From the NCBI GenBank assembly GCA_026645935.1, contig JAPKMP010000010.1, forward strand, positions 1-64,000: a stretch of DNA of 64,000 nucleotides, read 5' to 3'. Shown here piece by piece: positions 49,488-57,033 of the stretch; positions within the stretch are counted from its first letter, which is position 1; every line of letters starts with the position of its first letter. The translations under genes and the position numbers were made by a program. The notes beneath the pieces were generated by a model. That model worked only from the letters and a program-made list of their open reading frames with translations. It made no database searches and was not told the DNA's origin. The stretch comes from Candidatus Villigracilaceae bacterium (GTDB taxonomy: Bacteria; Chloroflexota; Anaerolineae; Anaerolineales; Villigracilaceae).

Positions 49488-51706
49488 GCAAGTTGTTTCG
49501 CGCCGTTCAACCAAAATGTTTCATCATCGATGAACGGCTGCAGGATGGTCTCGAGCGCGCGATCCAACATGCGGCGATAGCGCGGAAGGTTCACGCGGCG
49601 CAGGTCGAAATCCCCCGGCGCATCCCAGGCATGGGCGCGCGGCAATCCCAACGTATGGATCAAACGAATCGTCTGCCCGGGTCGAAGCGTTTTACCCGCG
49701 CTTTCCAATTGTTGTAACGCGCTGAACGCTGGCACGGGCGCGCGATATTTGTTCAAGGTCCGGCTCACGGTTTGATGCACCACCAGTTTTTCAGGCGGGA
49801 CTCTCCCGCAGCGAAGTTCATTCTGTTTTGCGCGGATCAACGCGCGGATTTCCGGCAAATATTTTTTCGCATCTTCTTCATCACAAGCCTTCGCGAGGAT
49901 CTCCAACACTTGCATTTGCGTTTCGCGGATGAAGGCGGGGGTATCATGTCGGCGCGTTTCGATTCCGCGCGTTTTTATTTCGCCATCCTGAAAGACTCCA
50001 AAATATCGGTTTGGCACGGCGATGCGTTTACGGCGGCGCGACGGTAAGAACACGACCCATTTATAAACTCCGTCCAATGCGATCGGCAGCCCTGTGCGCC
50101 TCTGGACTTCCTCGATCAGGGGCGCAAAATCTTTGGGCTTTTTACTCCCCGGTTTTTTTACCCACATCCCATCCACGTATAGATGCAAGACTCGAAAGCC
50201 CAGGTCTTCCGCGGCCTCCTTGGCGCGCAAAAGGACCTCACGCCCGTAGGCGGTGACGGCTTCATGCGCCTCGATCCTCCCGAAGCGGGCGTTCTTGTAT
50301 CCGAGATAGCCAAAGCAGGTGACCAGCAGCCATTTATGCGCGGCGGCGTTCGCCTTGTAAGTTTTGTACCTGCAATCCATGCGCGAAAGCGCGGTCAATT
50401 GCTGTTTAAGTTTATAACGCTTTTCCAGCAGGGGCGCGAGCGTCTGCGGGATCAAGCCCGATTCTTTTTCTTGCGTCATGTTTTCCAGATCGGCGACCAG
50501 GTCGGCGGTGGGACTTCTTGTATTCACGGTTTCAGGCGAGATGTTGAACTTCACCATGATGCTCGGGTACATCGAAAAGAAATCCACTTCTGCCACGTCT
50601 TCATGCAGGCCGATGATGGGGTCGTATACCGTCCCGCCCATATCTTCGCGGAATAATTGTGAAGCGGTCTTGGGGCGTTCGATCTGTTCCTTTCGCAACG
50701 GTACAAGGATCTCATTTTCCAATGCTTTGACGATCTGCATGGCTGAGACCCCCGTGCCCGGCGAGACGCGCGCCGCGGTTTGAATCGGAAGCGACGTAAC
50801 ACGCGCCATTTCGAATACTCCATCCACGCCGTAATCGTGATACATGACCGTATTGTTGATATCGAGATGCAGTCTGCCTGCAAGATGAAATTGCTGCCCG
50901 CGATAGATGATCTGGTTATATGCAAAATAACTTCGCTCCTTCTTGTAATGAATCTGCGCAGCAGGATCGCGATTGAAGGATAGCGATCGATGCTGTTCCT
51001 CTGCAAGACTCAAAAGCAAAGGCAGAAGCCATGTATCTCCGCACGAAGTGATGATGAGATCGGGATCATCCTGATTCAAAAGATAATCGATCAACCCAAG
51101 ATTCGATTTTGCCTTCGCCAGATCCAGCGTGATGCAATTCCGTTTGCTTCGAAAATGGATCCGTCCCGGCTTGTCGTGTATCGGGTCCACATCGGTTTCC
51201 ATCGTAAGGATGTTCAACGGCGGAGCTTCATGATCGAACTCCCATTTCGAACTCAATATATCGAAGTCACGAATAAAACCCTGTTCGTCCACGGCGACAT
51301 GGCAGCGCGCCAGCGGGAACGTCCCGTGTCTTGCGGCGTGACGAAGCGCCACATGCAGGTCGGCATCGTAAAAGGTCAGGTCCGGAAAATGGTTTGCCAG
51401 TTTCAGAAAGAGTTCCGGCAGAAGCGCGGGCGCATCGAGCGAAGCGGACAGGACGACAACCGAACCAAAAAACAGATCCTTACGCTCCTCACGCGCCAGG
51501 TCGATTCGCATCGGCTGGCAGGCAAGGAATTTCCACAAATCCCGCAGGCGGTGCGGCTTCCCGGCAGCGTAGAACGTAACGGGGAATTCCTGCTGCAGGC
51601 AGCGCCGTTTGCCGTCGTCACACAACAGCCACAATGCAACACCGCGCCCGGGATGTGGATACATATCCAAAAGCCAGCCAGTGTATTTATTCATCTTTCT
51701 TTGCAT
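49424..51706 (-). CDS. Family-B DNA polymerase with degenerate active sites
   Basis: 760 residues. Motif A is intact (DFFSMYPSIMVKFN, Asp near 375). Motif B reads HKWLLVTCFGYLGY, with Asn-Ser-x-Tyr changed to Val-Thr-Cys-Phe. Motif C reads YVDGM near 510 in place of YGDTD, so the second Asp, a metal ligand in replicative family-B enzymes, is missing. Exonuclease motifs are weak (LTMETD near 167, SCGDTW near 221). This is the pattern of PolB2-type polymerases linked to damage tolerance. The start (51706 or 51694) overlaps the 95-aa gene. Likely works with the RecA-like protein upstream. Confidence 0.88.
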   Translation of the reverse strand: MQRKMNKYTGWLLDMYPHPGRGVALWLLCDDGKRRCLQQEFPVTFYAAGKPHRLRDLWKFLACQPMRIDLAREERKDLFFGSVVVLSASLDAPALLPELFLKLANHFPDLTFYDADLHVALRHAARHGTFPLARCHVAVDEQGFIRDFDILSSKWEFDHEAPPLNILTMETDVDPIHDKPGRIHFRSKRNCITLDLAKAKSNLGLIDYLLNQDDPDLIITSCGDTWLLPLLLSLAEEQHRSLSFNRDPAAQIHYKKERSYFAYNQIIYRGQQFHLAGRLHLDINNTVMYHDYGVDGVFEMARVTSLPIQTAARVSPGTGVSAMQIVKALENEILVPLRKEQIERPKTASQLFREDMGGTVYDPIIGLHEDVAEVDFFSMYPSIMVKFNISPETVNTRSPTADLVADLENMTQEKESGLIPQTLAPLLEKRYKLKQQLTALSRMDCRYKTYKANAAAHKWLLVTCFGYLGYKNARFGRIEAHEAVTAYGREVLLRAKEAAEDLGFRVLHLYVDGMWVKKPGSKKPKDFAPLIEEVQRRTGLPIALDGVYKWVVFLPSRRRKRIAVPNRYFGVFQDGEIKTRGIETRRHDTPAFIRETQMQVLEILAKACDEEDAKKYLPEIRALIRAKQNELRCGRVPPEKLVVHQTVSRTLNKYRAPVPAFSALQQLESAGKTLRPGQTIRLIHTLGLPRAHAWDAPGDFDLRRVNLPRYRRMLDRALETILQPFIDDETFWLNGAKQLAYDLPPSSNWATPAPSLALQT

Positions 51707-51974
51707 GGAAGGCTTCCAGTAGTCTTCTCAGGTTCCGAATCTCTTCGCGCAGATGCATCACTTCCTTGTGATCTTCAATCTGCATGGCAAGCAGGAATGT
51801 CTCAAAGGGCAATAGATGTCCTGCATACGCGGCCGCAGCGCGATGTTTGTATGCGGCGGCAAACAGGTCATCGAAGACGAGCTGGTCTTCGCGGCGCAGC
51901 GCCCTGCGGAACTTTGCCAGGTTGGCTTCCTCGGCGTGTAAAAGATCGGTGATGGTGGGGGTTACATTTCCCAT
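51687..51974 (-). CDS. 95-aa helical protein of the polymerase cassette
   Basis: An all-helical, charged protein with a likely coiled coil at the C-terminus (EVMHLREEIRNLRRLLEAFH, about 71-90). Start codon shares a base with the stop of the RecA-like gene (TAATG) and its end overlaps the polymerase start, so the three genes are translationally coupled. No family recognised. It may bridge the RecA-like protein and the polymerase. Confidence 0.75.
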   Translation of the reverse strand: MGNVTPTITDLLHAEEANLAKFRRALRREDQLVFDDLFAAAYKHRAAAAYAGHLLPFETFLLAMQIEDHKEVMHLREEIRNLRRLLEAFHAKKDE

Positions 51975-52489
51975 TATAAGAATCTCAATTGCCCCGACGA
52001 CTGCGGGGTCGATTCGTAACTCGACACATTCGGTGCGGCGGCTCGCAGCCGCTCGAAGAGAAGGATCGAATCAGGGGACGGGGACGGCAAATCCACGCTG
52101 ACAGCCAACCCTGCCCCGTGGCTCAAGCGTTGAAAATGGCGGATCGAAACCTCCAGAAGGTAGCGTCGACTCTGCGTCTTCACGTTCTCGTCCTGGAAGG
52201 TCGAAAGGAAATCGAGAACGATGACCGGCGCATTTGCGCCCGGCAGTCTTTCGATCAGCTTTACGGCTTCATAGCAAGTGAAAGCCCGCTGGACCTTGAT
52301 ACGATCGATCACGTCGTGCCGTCCCCTTGCGGCGCGCGCCACAACAGACGAGTCGAATTGCCTGCCGCAATCCAATATCGTCAACTCCGCGTGATATGCG
52401 ATATGGGCAATGGCGATCAACATCCGTGTGTGAGGCGGGGAGATGATCAGGTTCCATTCTTTGGGGCGCAGAACGGGCAGGGTATTCAC
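51974..52489 (-). CDS. RecA/RadA-like protein lacking Walker A
   Basis: 171 residues on the RecA core plan. Where the P-loop should be, the sequence is LIISPPHTRMLIAIAHIA (about 14-31) with no GxxxxGK[ST]. The following strand LTILDCGRQFD matches the VLYIDTE region, and VIVLDFLSTF (about 89-98) is a Walker-B-like strand, then RHFQRLSHGAGLAVSVDLP. It resembles ImuA/SulA-like and RadC-type RecA paralogues that act as adaptors. GTG start at 52489. First gene of the tightly coupled trio. Confidence 0.72.
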   Translation of the reverse strand: MNTLPVLRPKEWNLIISPPHTRMLIAIAHIAYHAELTILDCGRQFDSSVVARAARGRHDVIDRIKVQRAFTCYEAVKLIERLPGANAPVIVLDFLSTFQDENVKTQSRRYLLEVSIRHFQRLSHGAGLAVSVDLPSPSPDSILLFERLRAAAPNVSSYESTPQSSGQLRFL

Positions 52490-52517
52490 TTCCCAACATT
52501 AGCTCATGAATAAAAAC

Positions 52518-52552
52518 GAAAAAACCCCTGTTCGGGGGAATGTATTCAGGGG
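52518..52552 (-). terminator. Terminator or attenuator between regulator and polymerase trio
   Basis: CCCCTG/CAGGGG (52547-52552 with 52525-52530) can form an outer stem, with an alternative inner CCCC/GGGG stem, and six or more T follow on the minus strand. It would reduce read-through from the SOS-type promoter into the RecA-like and polymerase genes unless regulated. Confidence 0.6.
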
Positions 52553-52599
52553 AAGGTGTTGGGGGGTGGCAGATGTGGGGGAGGCGAAACGGGAAATGC

Positions 52600-53019
52600 C
52601 TAGCGCTGGGACTTCCTGCGCTCCCATGCGCTGAAATCCCAACCGGCAAAAACCACCCTTAAATCCGCTTTGCTTTGCAGTCCGAGTTTATTCAGCACTT
52701 TTTGCAGGTAGGTCTTGACCGTTTCCTTCGACAACCCCAGGCGCGCGGCGATCTGCGGGTTGGTGAATCGCAGGCAGGTCAATGCGGTTACATCCTGTTC
52801 CCTTGGGGAAAGCAGGAGCCAGCGTTGTTGAAGATCGTCTTGTTGTGGGAGATACGGTGAACTTACAGCCGGAAAATCGTGCTCGATTTTTTTTCGTTTT
52901 TCTTGGGCGGCTGAATTCTCTTGTTCGGCGGGAAAAAGGTTACCCAAAACATAATGATAGGTTCTGTTCTTTTGCTGCAAGCCCGTCCGCCAATTTTTGA
53001 TAAATTGCCAGATGGACAT
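52600..53019 (-). CDS. LuxR-type HTH regulator
   Basis: 139 residues. The C-terminal HTH is clear (about 70-125): LSPREQDVTALTCLRFTNPQ, IAARLGLSKETVKTYLQKVL, NKLGLQSKADL. The N-terminal 65 residues are short and have no receiver or sensor domain. ATG 53019 starts eight bases after the -10 box, so the mRNA is leaderless. Under a LexA-type box it should be induced by DNA damage, and it may then control the polymerase genes downstream or other loci. Confidence 0.85.
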   Translation of the reverse strand: MSIWQFIKNWRTGLQQKNRTYHYVLGNLFPAEQENSAAQEKRKKIEHDFPAVSSPYLPQQDDLQQRWLLLSPREQDVTALTCLRFTNPQIAARLGLSKETVKTYLQKVLNKLGLQSKADLRVVFAGWDFSAWERRKSQR

Positions 53020-53026
53020 ATGCAGG

Positions 53027-53055
53027 ACTATAACAGAACAAATGTTCTTGGTCAA
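53027..53055 (-). promoter_or_regulatory. Promoter of the LuxR/polymerase locus
   Basis: On the minus strand TTGACC (53050-53055), exactly 17 bases, TATAGT (53027-53032). The LexA-type box fills the spacer. The predicted transcription start is within one or two bases of ATG 53019. Confidence 0.85.
53036..53047. promoter_or_regulatory. LexA-type SOS box
   Basis: GAAC-AAAT-GTTC on the plus strand (GAAC-ATTT-GTTC on the minus), extended by A/T to a 14-base palindrome AGAACAAATGTTCT outside the central four. This fits the GAAC-N4-GTTC core of Bacillus-type LexA sites. Its position between -35 and -10 is right for repression. Confidence 0.8.
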
Positions 53056-53065
53056 GGGGAATGTA

Positions 53066-53091
53066 AAAACGCTCCTGCAATGGAGCGTTTT
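53066..53091 (-). terminator. Terminator of the ATP-grasp gene
   Basis: A 10-bp stem AAAACGCTCC/GGAGCGTTTT (53066-53075 with 53082-53091), T-run on the minus strand; it isolates the SOS-type promoter from the gene upstream. Confidence 0.85.
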
Positions 53092-53115
53092 ATTTTACGA
53101 AACGAAATTATCCGG

Positions 53116-54135
53116 TTATGTGTACGCCATCTGCTCGACCGGCACGCGTTTGCGCTGCTGGCGTTTGATGATGCGTTCGGCTGCGATGCGCGTCTGGCGG
53201 TACTGCGCATTGCGGATGATCAGCTTCATGAACTTGGTGTGATTGGTGGTCGGATCATTCAGCAGCGAGAAATCGGCGGAACCGGGCTCGGTCGGCGGAT
53301 AGAAGATGCCGCAGTTGGGGTTGATCTCAAGCATGTGGATCGCGCCGTCTGCATCCATTCGATAGTCACAGCGAGCATACCCATTACCGCCGAGTTCCTT
53401 GAAGACGCGCACGGTCTGTTCGCGCAGGGTCTTTTCGATGCGCGAATTCTTCACCACGGCAACAGACATCTTTGCATAATCCACCCACTTCATGTCATAG
53501 TGCTTGAAGGATTCACCTTCAGGGAAGATGAATTCGACCGGCGTGAACGTATATGGCTTGTTCGGGTTGGTTGGATTCTCCGCCACGAGACAGGTAAACT
53601 CGCGACCTTCGACGAATTCTTCGACCAATGCGCGCCCGAATTCAACGACGGCAAGTTTCAATTGTTCGCGCAATTCCTCGACATTAACGACGCGCGAGTT
53701 GCGGCGGATGCCGACACTGGCATATCCGTGCGGCGGTTTAATCAGCATGGGGAATTTCAGTTTCTTTGCGATCTTTTCGGCATCTTCAGCGCGGTTGGCA
53801 AAAGCCCAACTCGGCGTTGGAACGGAGACGCGTCTGGCGGCATTCTTCATTTCGTCGCGCGTGGGGTCGAAAAATTTCGAATCGGCGCCGGTGAATGCTG
53901 CGTTGAGTTTTTCAAGGGTCTTGACCAGGGCGATCCCCGAGACCACATCGTCCGGCGTGCCGTCGCATAGATTGACGAATACATCCACTCCCTCGCTCAT
54001 CAACTGCTTGATCTGTTTTTCAAGTTGTGCTGGCGCCACGAGATGCTGCTTCCAACGATATCCGTTCATATAATGCGACGGATCGTAGGGGATATCGTCC
54101 GCATCCGGCGTGCTTGTCAATACGCAGATATACAT
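53116..54135 (-). CDS. ATP-grasp ligase, D-alanine--D-alanine ligase-like
   Basis: 339 residues. ATP-grasp landmarks: KPPHGYASVGI (about 133-143), VEEFVEGREFTCLV (about 171-184) and the Mg-binding CDYRMDADGAIHMLEINPN (about 257-275). It joins a carboxylate to an amine via an acyl phosphate. The N-terminal CDGTPDDVVSGIALV resembles the LxxGxxGEDG region of Ddl but is altered, so the substrates are probably not two D-Ala. The start has an AAGGAAAA site and a long AT-rich upstream region. Confidence 0.82.
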   Translation of the reverse strand: MYICVLTSTPDADDIPYDPSHYMNGYRWKQHLVAPAQLEKQIKQLMSEGVDVFVNLCDGTPDDVVSGIALVKTLEKLNAAFTGADSKFFDPTRDEMKNAARRVSVPTPSWAFANRAEDAEKIAKKLKFPMLIKPPHGYASVGIRRNSRVVNVEELREQLKLAVVEFGRALVEEFVEGREFTCLVAENPTNPNKPYTFTPVEFIFPEGESFKHYDMKWVDYAKMSVAVVKNSRIEKTLREQTVRVFKELGGNGYARCDYRMDADGAIHMLEINPNCGIFYPPTEPGSADFSLLNDPTTNHTKFMKLIIRNAQYRQTRIAAERIIKRQQRKRVPVEQMAYT

Positions 54136-54586
54136 GTTTTTTCCTTTGTTATATCTCTCTTTGTTTTCATTCCTGTTCTACTGGCGTAGCATTGGATTGA
54201 TTTTATGTCTCATCATCACGGCATTCAACATATAACGATGTAAACAACATAAAAAACATAATTTATCGTTGTTTACATTATTATTTTATACGACAATTCG
54301 TTTATGTAAAGGTTTTTGAACATGTTTTTATCTTAAAATATTTGAAAGTCTTGCATGAGATATTGCTTAGAAAATGCGTTGTAAAGCCATTAAGGTCTTT
54401 AAGGACTTTAACGTCTTTAAGAAATAAGGCGATCCTGTGAGGGCAACAAGAACACTTTTGTTGCCTGGTTTGATTGAAACTGGATGAATGGGCGCATTGA
54501 CATGCAGGGTAATGCGTTGCATCTTCGCGATGGTGTTCTTTTTCGTAGCTTGTTTTTATATGGGGTTCGCTGAAGGTACCAATTCT
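54136..54586. other. AT-rich gap with inverted and tandem repeats
   Basis: No gene supported. Contains a perfect 11-bp inverted repeat ATGTAAACAAC/GTTGTTTACAT (54238-54248 with 54268-54278), three 9-base units of the AGGTCTTTA type (54393-54419), and a GCAACAAGAA/TTTTGTTGCC hairpin near 54442-54465 that could end transcription. Confidence 0.6.
54238..54278. promoter_or_regulatory. Inverted repeat upstream of the ATP-grasp gene
   Basis: ATGTAAACAAC and its exact complement, 19 bases apart, about 100-140 bases before ATG 54135. It may be a dimeric regulator site or a hairpin. Confidence 0.45.
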
Positions 54587-55393
54587 TCAATCCCCCGCTT
54601 CAAATTTCACGATTCGATCGAGGCGAAAAGTGCGCTCGGCTTCGCGTGTATGGCAGTATGCTTGCAGGTAGAGGTAGTCGGACAACCCGATGACCTCTTT
54701 CGGTGTGATCCAGCGTTCGGATATTTCGCCTTCCTTGTCGATGTATTGAATGAAGAGGTTTTTATTGCTGTAAATGGCTTCACTCAACTCGGTGGGGAGG
54801 TAAATCCCCTCCGCTGGCCAGGCGGGCGAGTTGTATATTCCGATCAGGTCGTCCAGGAACCTGTCGACGGTTTTGAGCGAATCCGCCATGGCGAAGAAAA
54901 GATTCTTCATGGTGACGGCATCGGCAAAGGCGCGCGAGCCCTGAATATAAGTGGTGAGTTGAAAATCCCGCGCGAGATGACCCAGGCTATAAGACGGCAA
55001 ATCGAAATACTCGCGCGCCAGCAGCAACGTGTCGATCAGGTTGGGGAGTTCAATGACGCGGCCCAGTTTCCGATACTCGTTGTCGAGGAATTGGATATCG
55101 AACCTGGCGTTATGGCAGACGACGATCCCTTCGCTCAATGCCATGCCGATCTCGTCAGCGACGTTTTCAAAACGGGGCCTGCCTTTCAATGATTCGCCGA
55201 CCAGCCCATTGACGTGAACCGCAGACGGCGAAAGTTCCCGCTCAGGGTCGATGAGCAGGTCGAGGGTCCGTTTGATGCGTTTCCCTTCGGTGACGATCAC
55301 AGCCACCTGGCAGATGCGATCTCCGAACCAGGGGGAAAGCCCGGTGGTTTCGATATCCAAAAATGCGAATCGTGTGTTGGAAAGTTCAAGCAT
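54587..55393 (-). CDS. DnaQ-like 3'-5' exonuclease fused to a WYL-like domain
   Basis: 268 residues. Exonuclease domain (about 1-170): FLDIETTGLSPW (Asp13, Glu15), CHNARFDIQFLDNEYRKLG (Asp near 99), and GSRAFADAVTMKNLF (Asp near 158). In DEDDh enzymes the last motif is HRAxxDA, here Ser replaces His, so activity may be altered. Residues about 210-265 (IQYIDKEGEISERWITPKEV, YLYLQAYCHTREAERTFRLD) have the pattern of a WYL domain, a ligand sensor found in defence and DNA-damage regulators. It could sense nucleic acid fragments; this is inference. Confidence 0.8.
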   Translation of the reverse strand: MLELSNTRFAFLDIETTGLSPWFGDRICQVAVIVTEGKRIKRTLDLLIDPERELSPSAVHVNGLVGESLKGRPRFENVADEIGMALSEGIVVCHNARFDIQFLDNEYRKLGRVIELPNLIDTLLLAREYFDLPSYSLGHLARDFQLTTYIQGSRAFADAVTMKNLFFAMADSLKTVDRFLDDLIGIYNSPAWPAEGIYLPTELSEAIYSNKNLFIQYIDKEGEISERWITPKEVIGLSDYLYLQAYCHTREAERTFRLDRIVKFEAGD

Positions 55394-55422
55394 GCGGTTT
55401 TCGATGTCAGCCGCAAGTATAA

Positions 55423-55458
55423 CAAGAAGGCGTCAGATAATTACCTGACGCCTTCTTG
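55423..55458 (-). terminator. Terminator of the DegV gene
   Basis: A perfect 14-bp stem CAAGAAGGCGTCAG/CTGACGCCTTCTTG (55423-55436 with 55445-55458). A TATACT of the exonuclease promoter (55416-55421) lies right behind it. Confidence 0.8.
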
Positions 55459-55474
55459 GATGAAGCATTTTTGT

Positions 55475-56311
55475 TTATATAAAAAATCCCACTCCCATTG
55501 CGCGCGGACCGGCATGAACGACAATGGCGGGCGGCAATTCATAGATGGGAATGTGCGGGACATTGACCTTCGATTTCAATTCCTCGACGAGAGCCTCCGC
55601 TTCTTTCTCCGCCTCGACCTGTAACACACACAAATGAGCCGACTCCCCGCCGGGACATTGTTCGGTCACCACCTCCACGAGCCGGGCAAGGGCGCGTTTC
55701 TTTGTCCTTTGTTGCTCGAACGCCTCCACCTGTCCATCCTTCACCTGCAATATCGGCTTGACCTCCAACAACTCAGCCACAAGCCGCTTTGCCCCGCCGA
55801 TGCGCCCGCCTTTTGCGAGATATTCAAGCGTATCGACCAGAAAATAGATTCGTCCGCGCGGAATCAGTTCATTGAGCTTTGCCACGATCTCATCGGCAGA
55901 TTTTCCAGCCTTTGCCATGTCGTCTGCCAAAAGCACGAGCGAACCGAGGTTGCATGAGATGGTCAGCGAGTCCACGACGCGAATATCCACACCCGGATAT
56001 TCCTGCGCCGCCGTCTGCGCCGAACGCACCGTCCCGCTGGCTTTTCCCGTCGGGGCTACTACAACGACGCTTTCTCCCTTCTCTTTCGCTTCTTCGAAGA
56101 TGGGAAAATACAAAGGCGGCTCGGGCGCGGCGGTTTTTGGAAGCGTTTTCGAGGCTTTGAGTTTTTGAAGAAATGCCGCAGTGTCGAGGTCCTTGTCGTC
56201 GTGGAAGGACTCTTCCCCAAAGATCACAACCTGCGGGACGGTCGGAATCCCTCGTTTGGCGAGCAGGTCGCGCGGCAAGCCGCAGGTGGTATCGGCAACG
56301 ATGATGGTCAT
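55475..56311 (-). CDS. DegV family fatty-acid-binding protein
   Basis: 278 residues with the two-domain DegV plan: IIVADTTCGLPRDLLAKRGI at the N-terminus, DLDTAAFLQKLKASKTLPKTAAPEP (Thr/Ser-rich lipid-head site), GAPTGKASGT-like loop and LVLLADDMAKAG. Such proteins hold fatty acids and, as FakB, present them to FakA kinase. No fakA is seen here. It has an AGGAGG site. Confidence 0.88.
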   Translation of the reverse strand: MTIIVADTTCGLPRDLLAKRGIPTVPQVVIFGEESFHDDKDLDTAAFLQKLKASKTLPKTAAPEPPLYFPIFEEAKEKGESVVVVAPTGKASGTVRSAQTAAQEYPGVDIRVVDSLTISCNLGSLVLLADDMAKAGKSADEIVAKLNELIPRGRIYFLVDTLEYLAKGGRIGGAKRLVAELLEVKPILQVKDGQVEAFEQQRTKKRALARLVEVVTEQCPGGESAHLCVLQVEAEKEAEALVEELKSKVNVPHIPIYELPPAIVVHAGPRAMGVGFFI

Positions 56312-56409
56312 GTCAGCCTCCTGGTTTTATTGTATTCGCATTCGGTAGGCAAAAGAACTGTAAAAAGAAACGATTTTTTTGTTACAGACCTCGCCCTTGG
56401 GGGGCTGGC

Positions 56410-56958
56410 TCAATCCATCCCCATGCTTTTCTTCCCTTTTTTCAAAACCTCGTCATAGAGAGTTTCAAGCTCCTTGTTCGATCCGCGCACCCCTTTAATG
56501 ACCTTTTCCGTCCAAAGCAGGTATTCCTGCCTGCGCTTCAACGGCCAATCGGCGGGCGGCGAGTTGACGATGTCTTTCACATTGCAGATCTTATCTGCCA
56601 ATTTCAGGAGTTTTGCCCGCTGCGATTTGTGCGCCGCCGTCTCGATCTGCAATTGTTTACGGACCTCTTTTGGCAGGCTTTTATCGTCGGTCACTTCGAG
56701 CACAAGGTTCAGCACCTCCCCGCCGAATTCCCGTCTGAGCTCTTCCGGCGTGGCATCGGTGTCTTCGATGGTGTCGTGCAGGATGGCGGCGGTAATCAAT
56801 GCCTCATCTCGCACACCGCCCACCGTCCACAACGTCTCAGCCACCTCGATGGGATGGTTGATATACGGCGAAGATTTCGAATCCTTCCTGCGCTGGTCGT
56901 TGTGTTTCTCCGCTGAAAAACGCATCGCCTTCAAGATCATTCCGATTGTATTGTCCAT
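56410..56958 (-). CDS. HD-domain (p)ppGpp hydrolase-like protein
   Basis: 182 residues, a small alarmone hydrolase (MESH1/SAH type). HD residues: NHPIEVAETLW (His near 36), AAILHDTIEDTDATPEELRREFG (HD near 60-61 plus ED) and LKLADKICNVKDI (Asp near 120). It lacks the synthetase and TGS-ACT parts of RelA/SpoT. It would break down (p)ppGpp or a related nucleotide. Its start has AAGGATAATGA. Confidence 0.88.
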   Translation of the reverse strand: MDNTIGMILKAMRFSAEKHNDQRRKDSKSSPYINHPIEVAETLWTVGGVRDEALITAAILHDTIEDTDATPEELRREFGGEVLNLVLEVTDDKSLPKEVRKQLQIETAAHKSQRAKLLKLADKICNVKDIVNSPPADWPLKRRQEYLLWTEKVIKGVRGSNKELETLYDEVLKKGKKSMGMD

Positions 56959-57033
56959 TCATTATCCTTGTTGTGAAAGCGGTCGATCGTGCGCAAACAG
57001 TATTCGGACATTACACCTGCCCTGGCGGGGGTG

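Noticed and set aside
52921-53970. 349-residue plus-strand ORF across the SOS-type promoter and ATP-grasp gene
   Set aside because: It would run through the promoter, a terminator and the antisense of a well-supported ligase.
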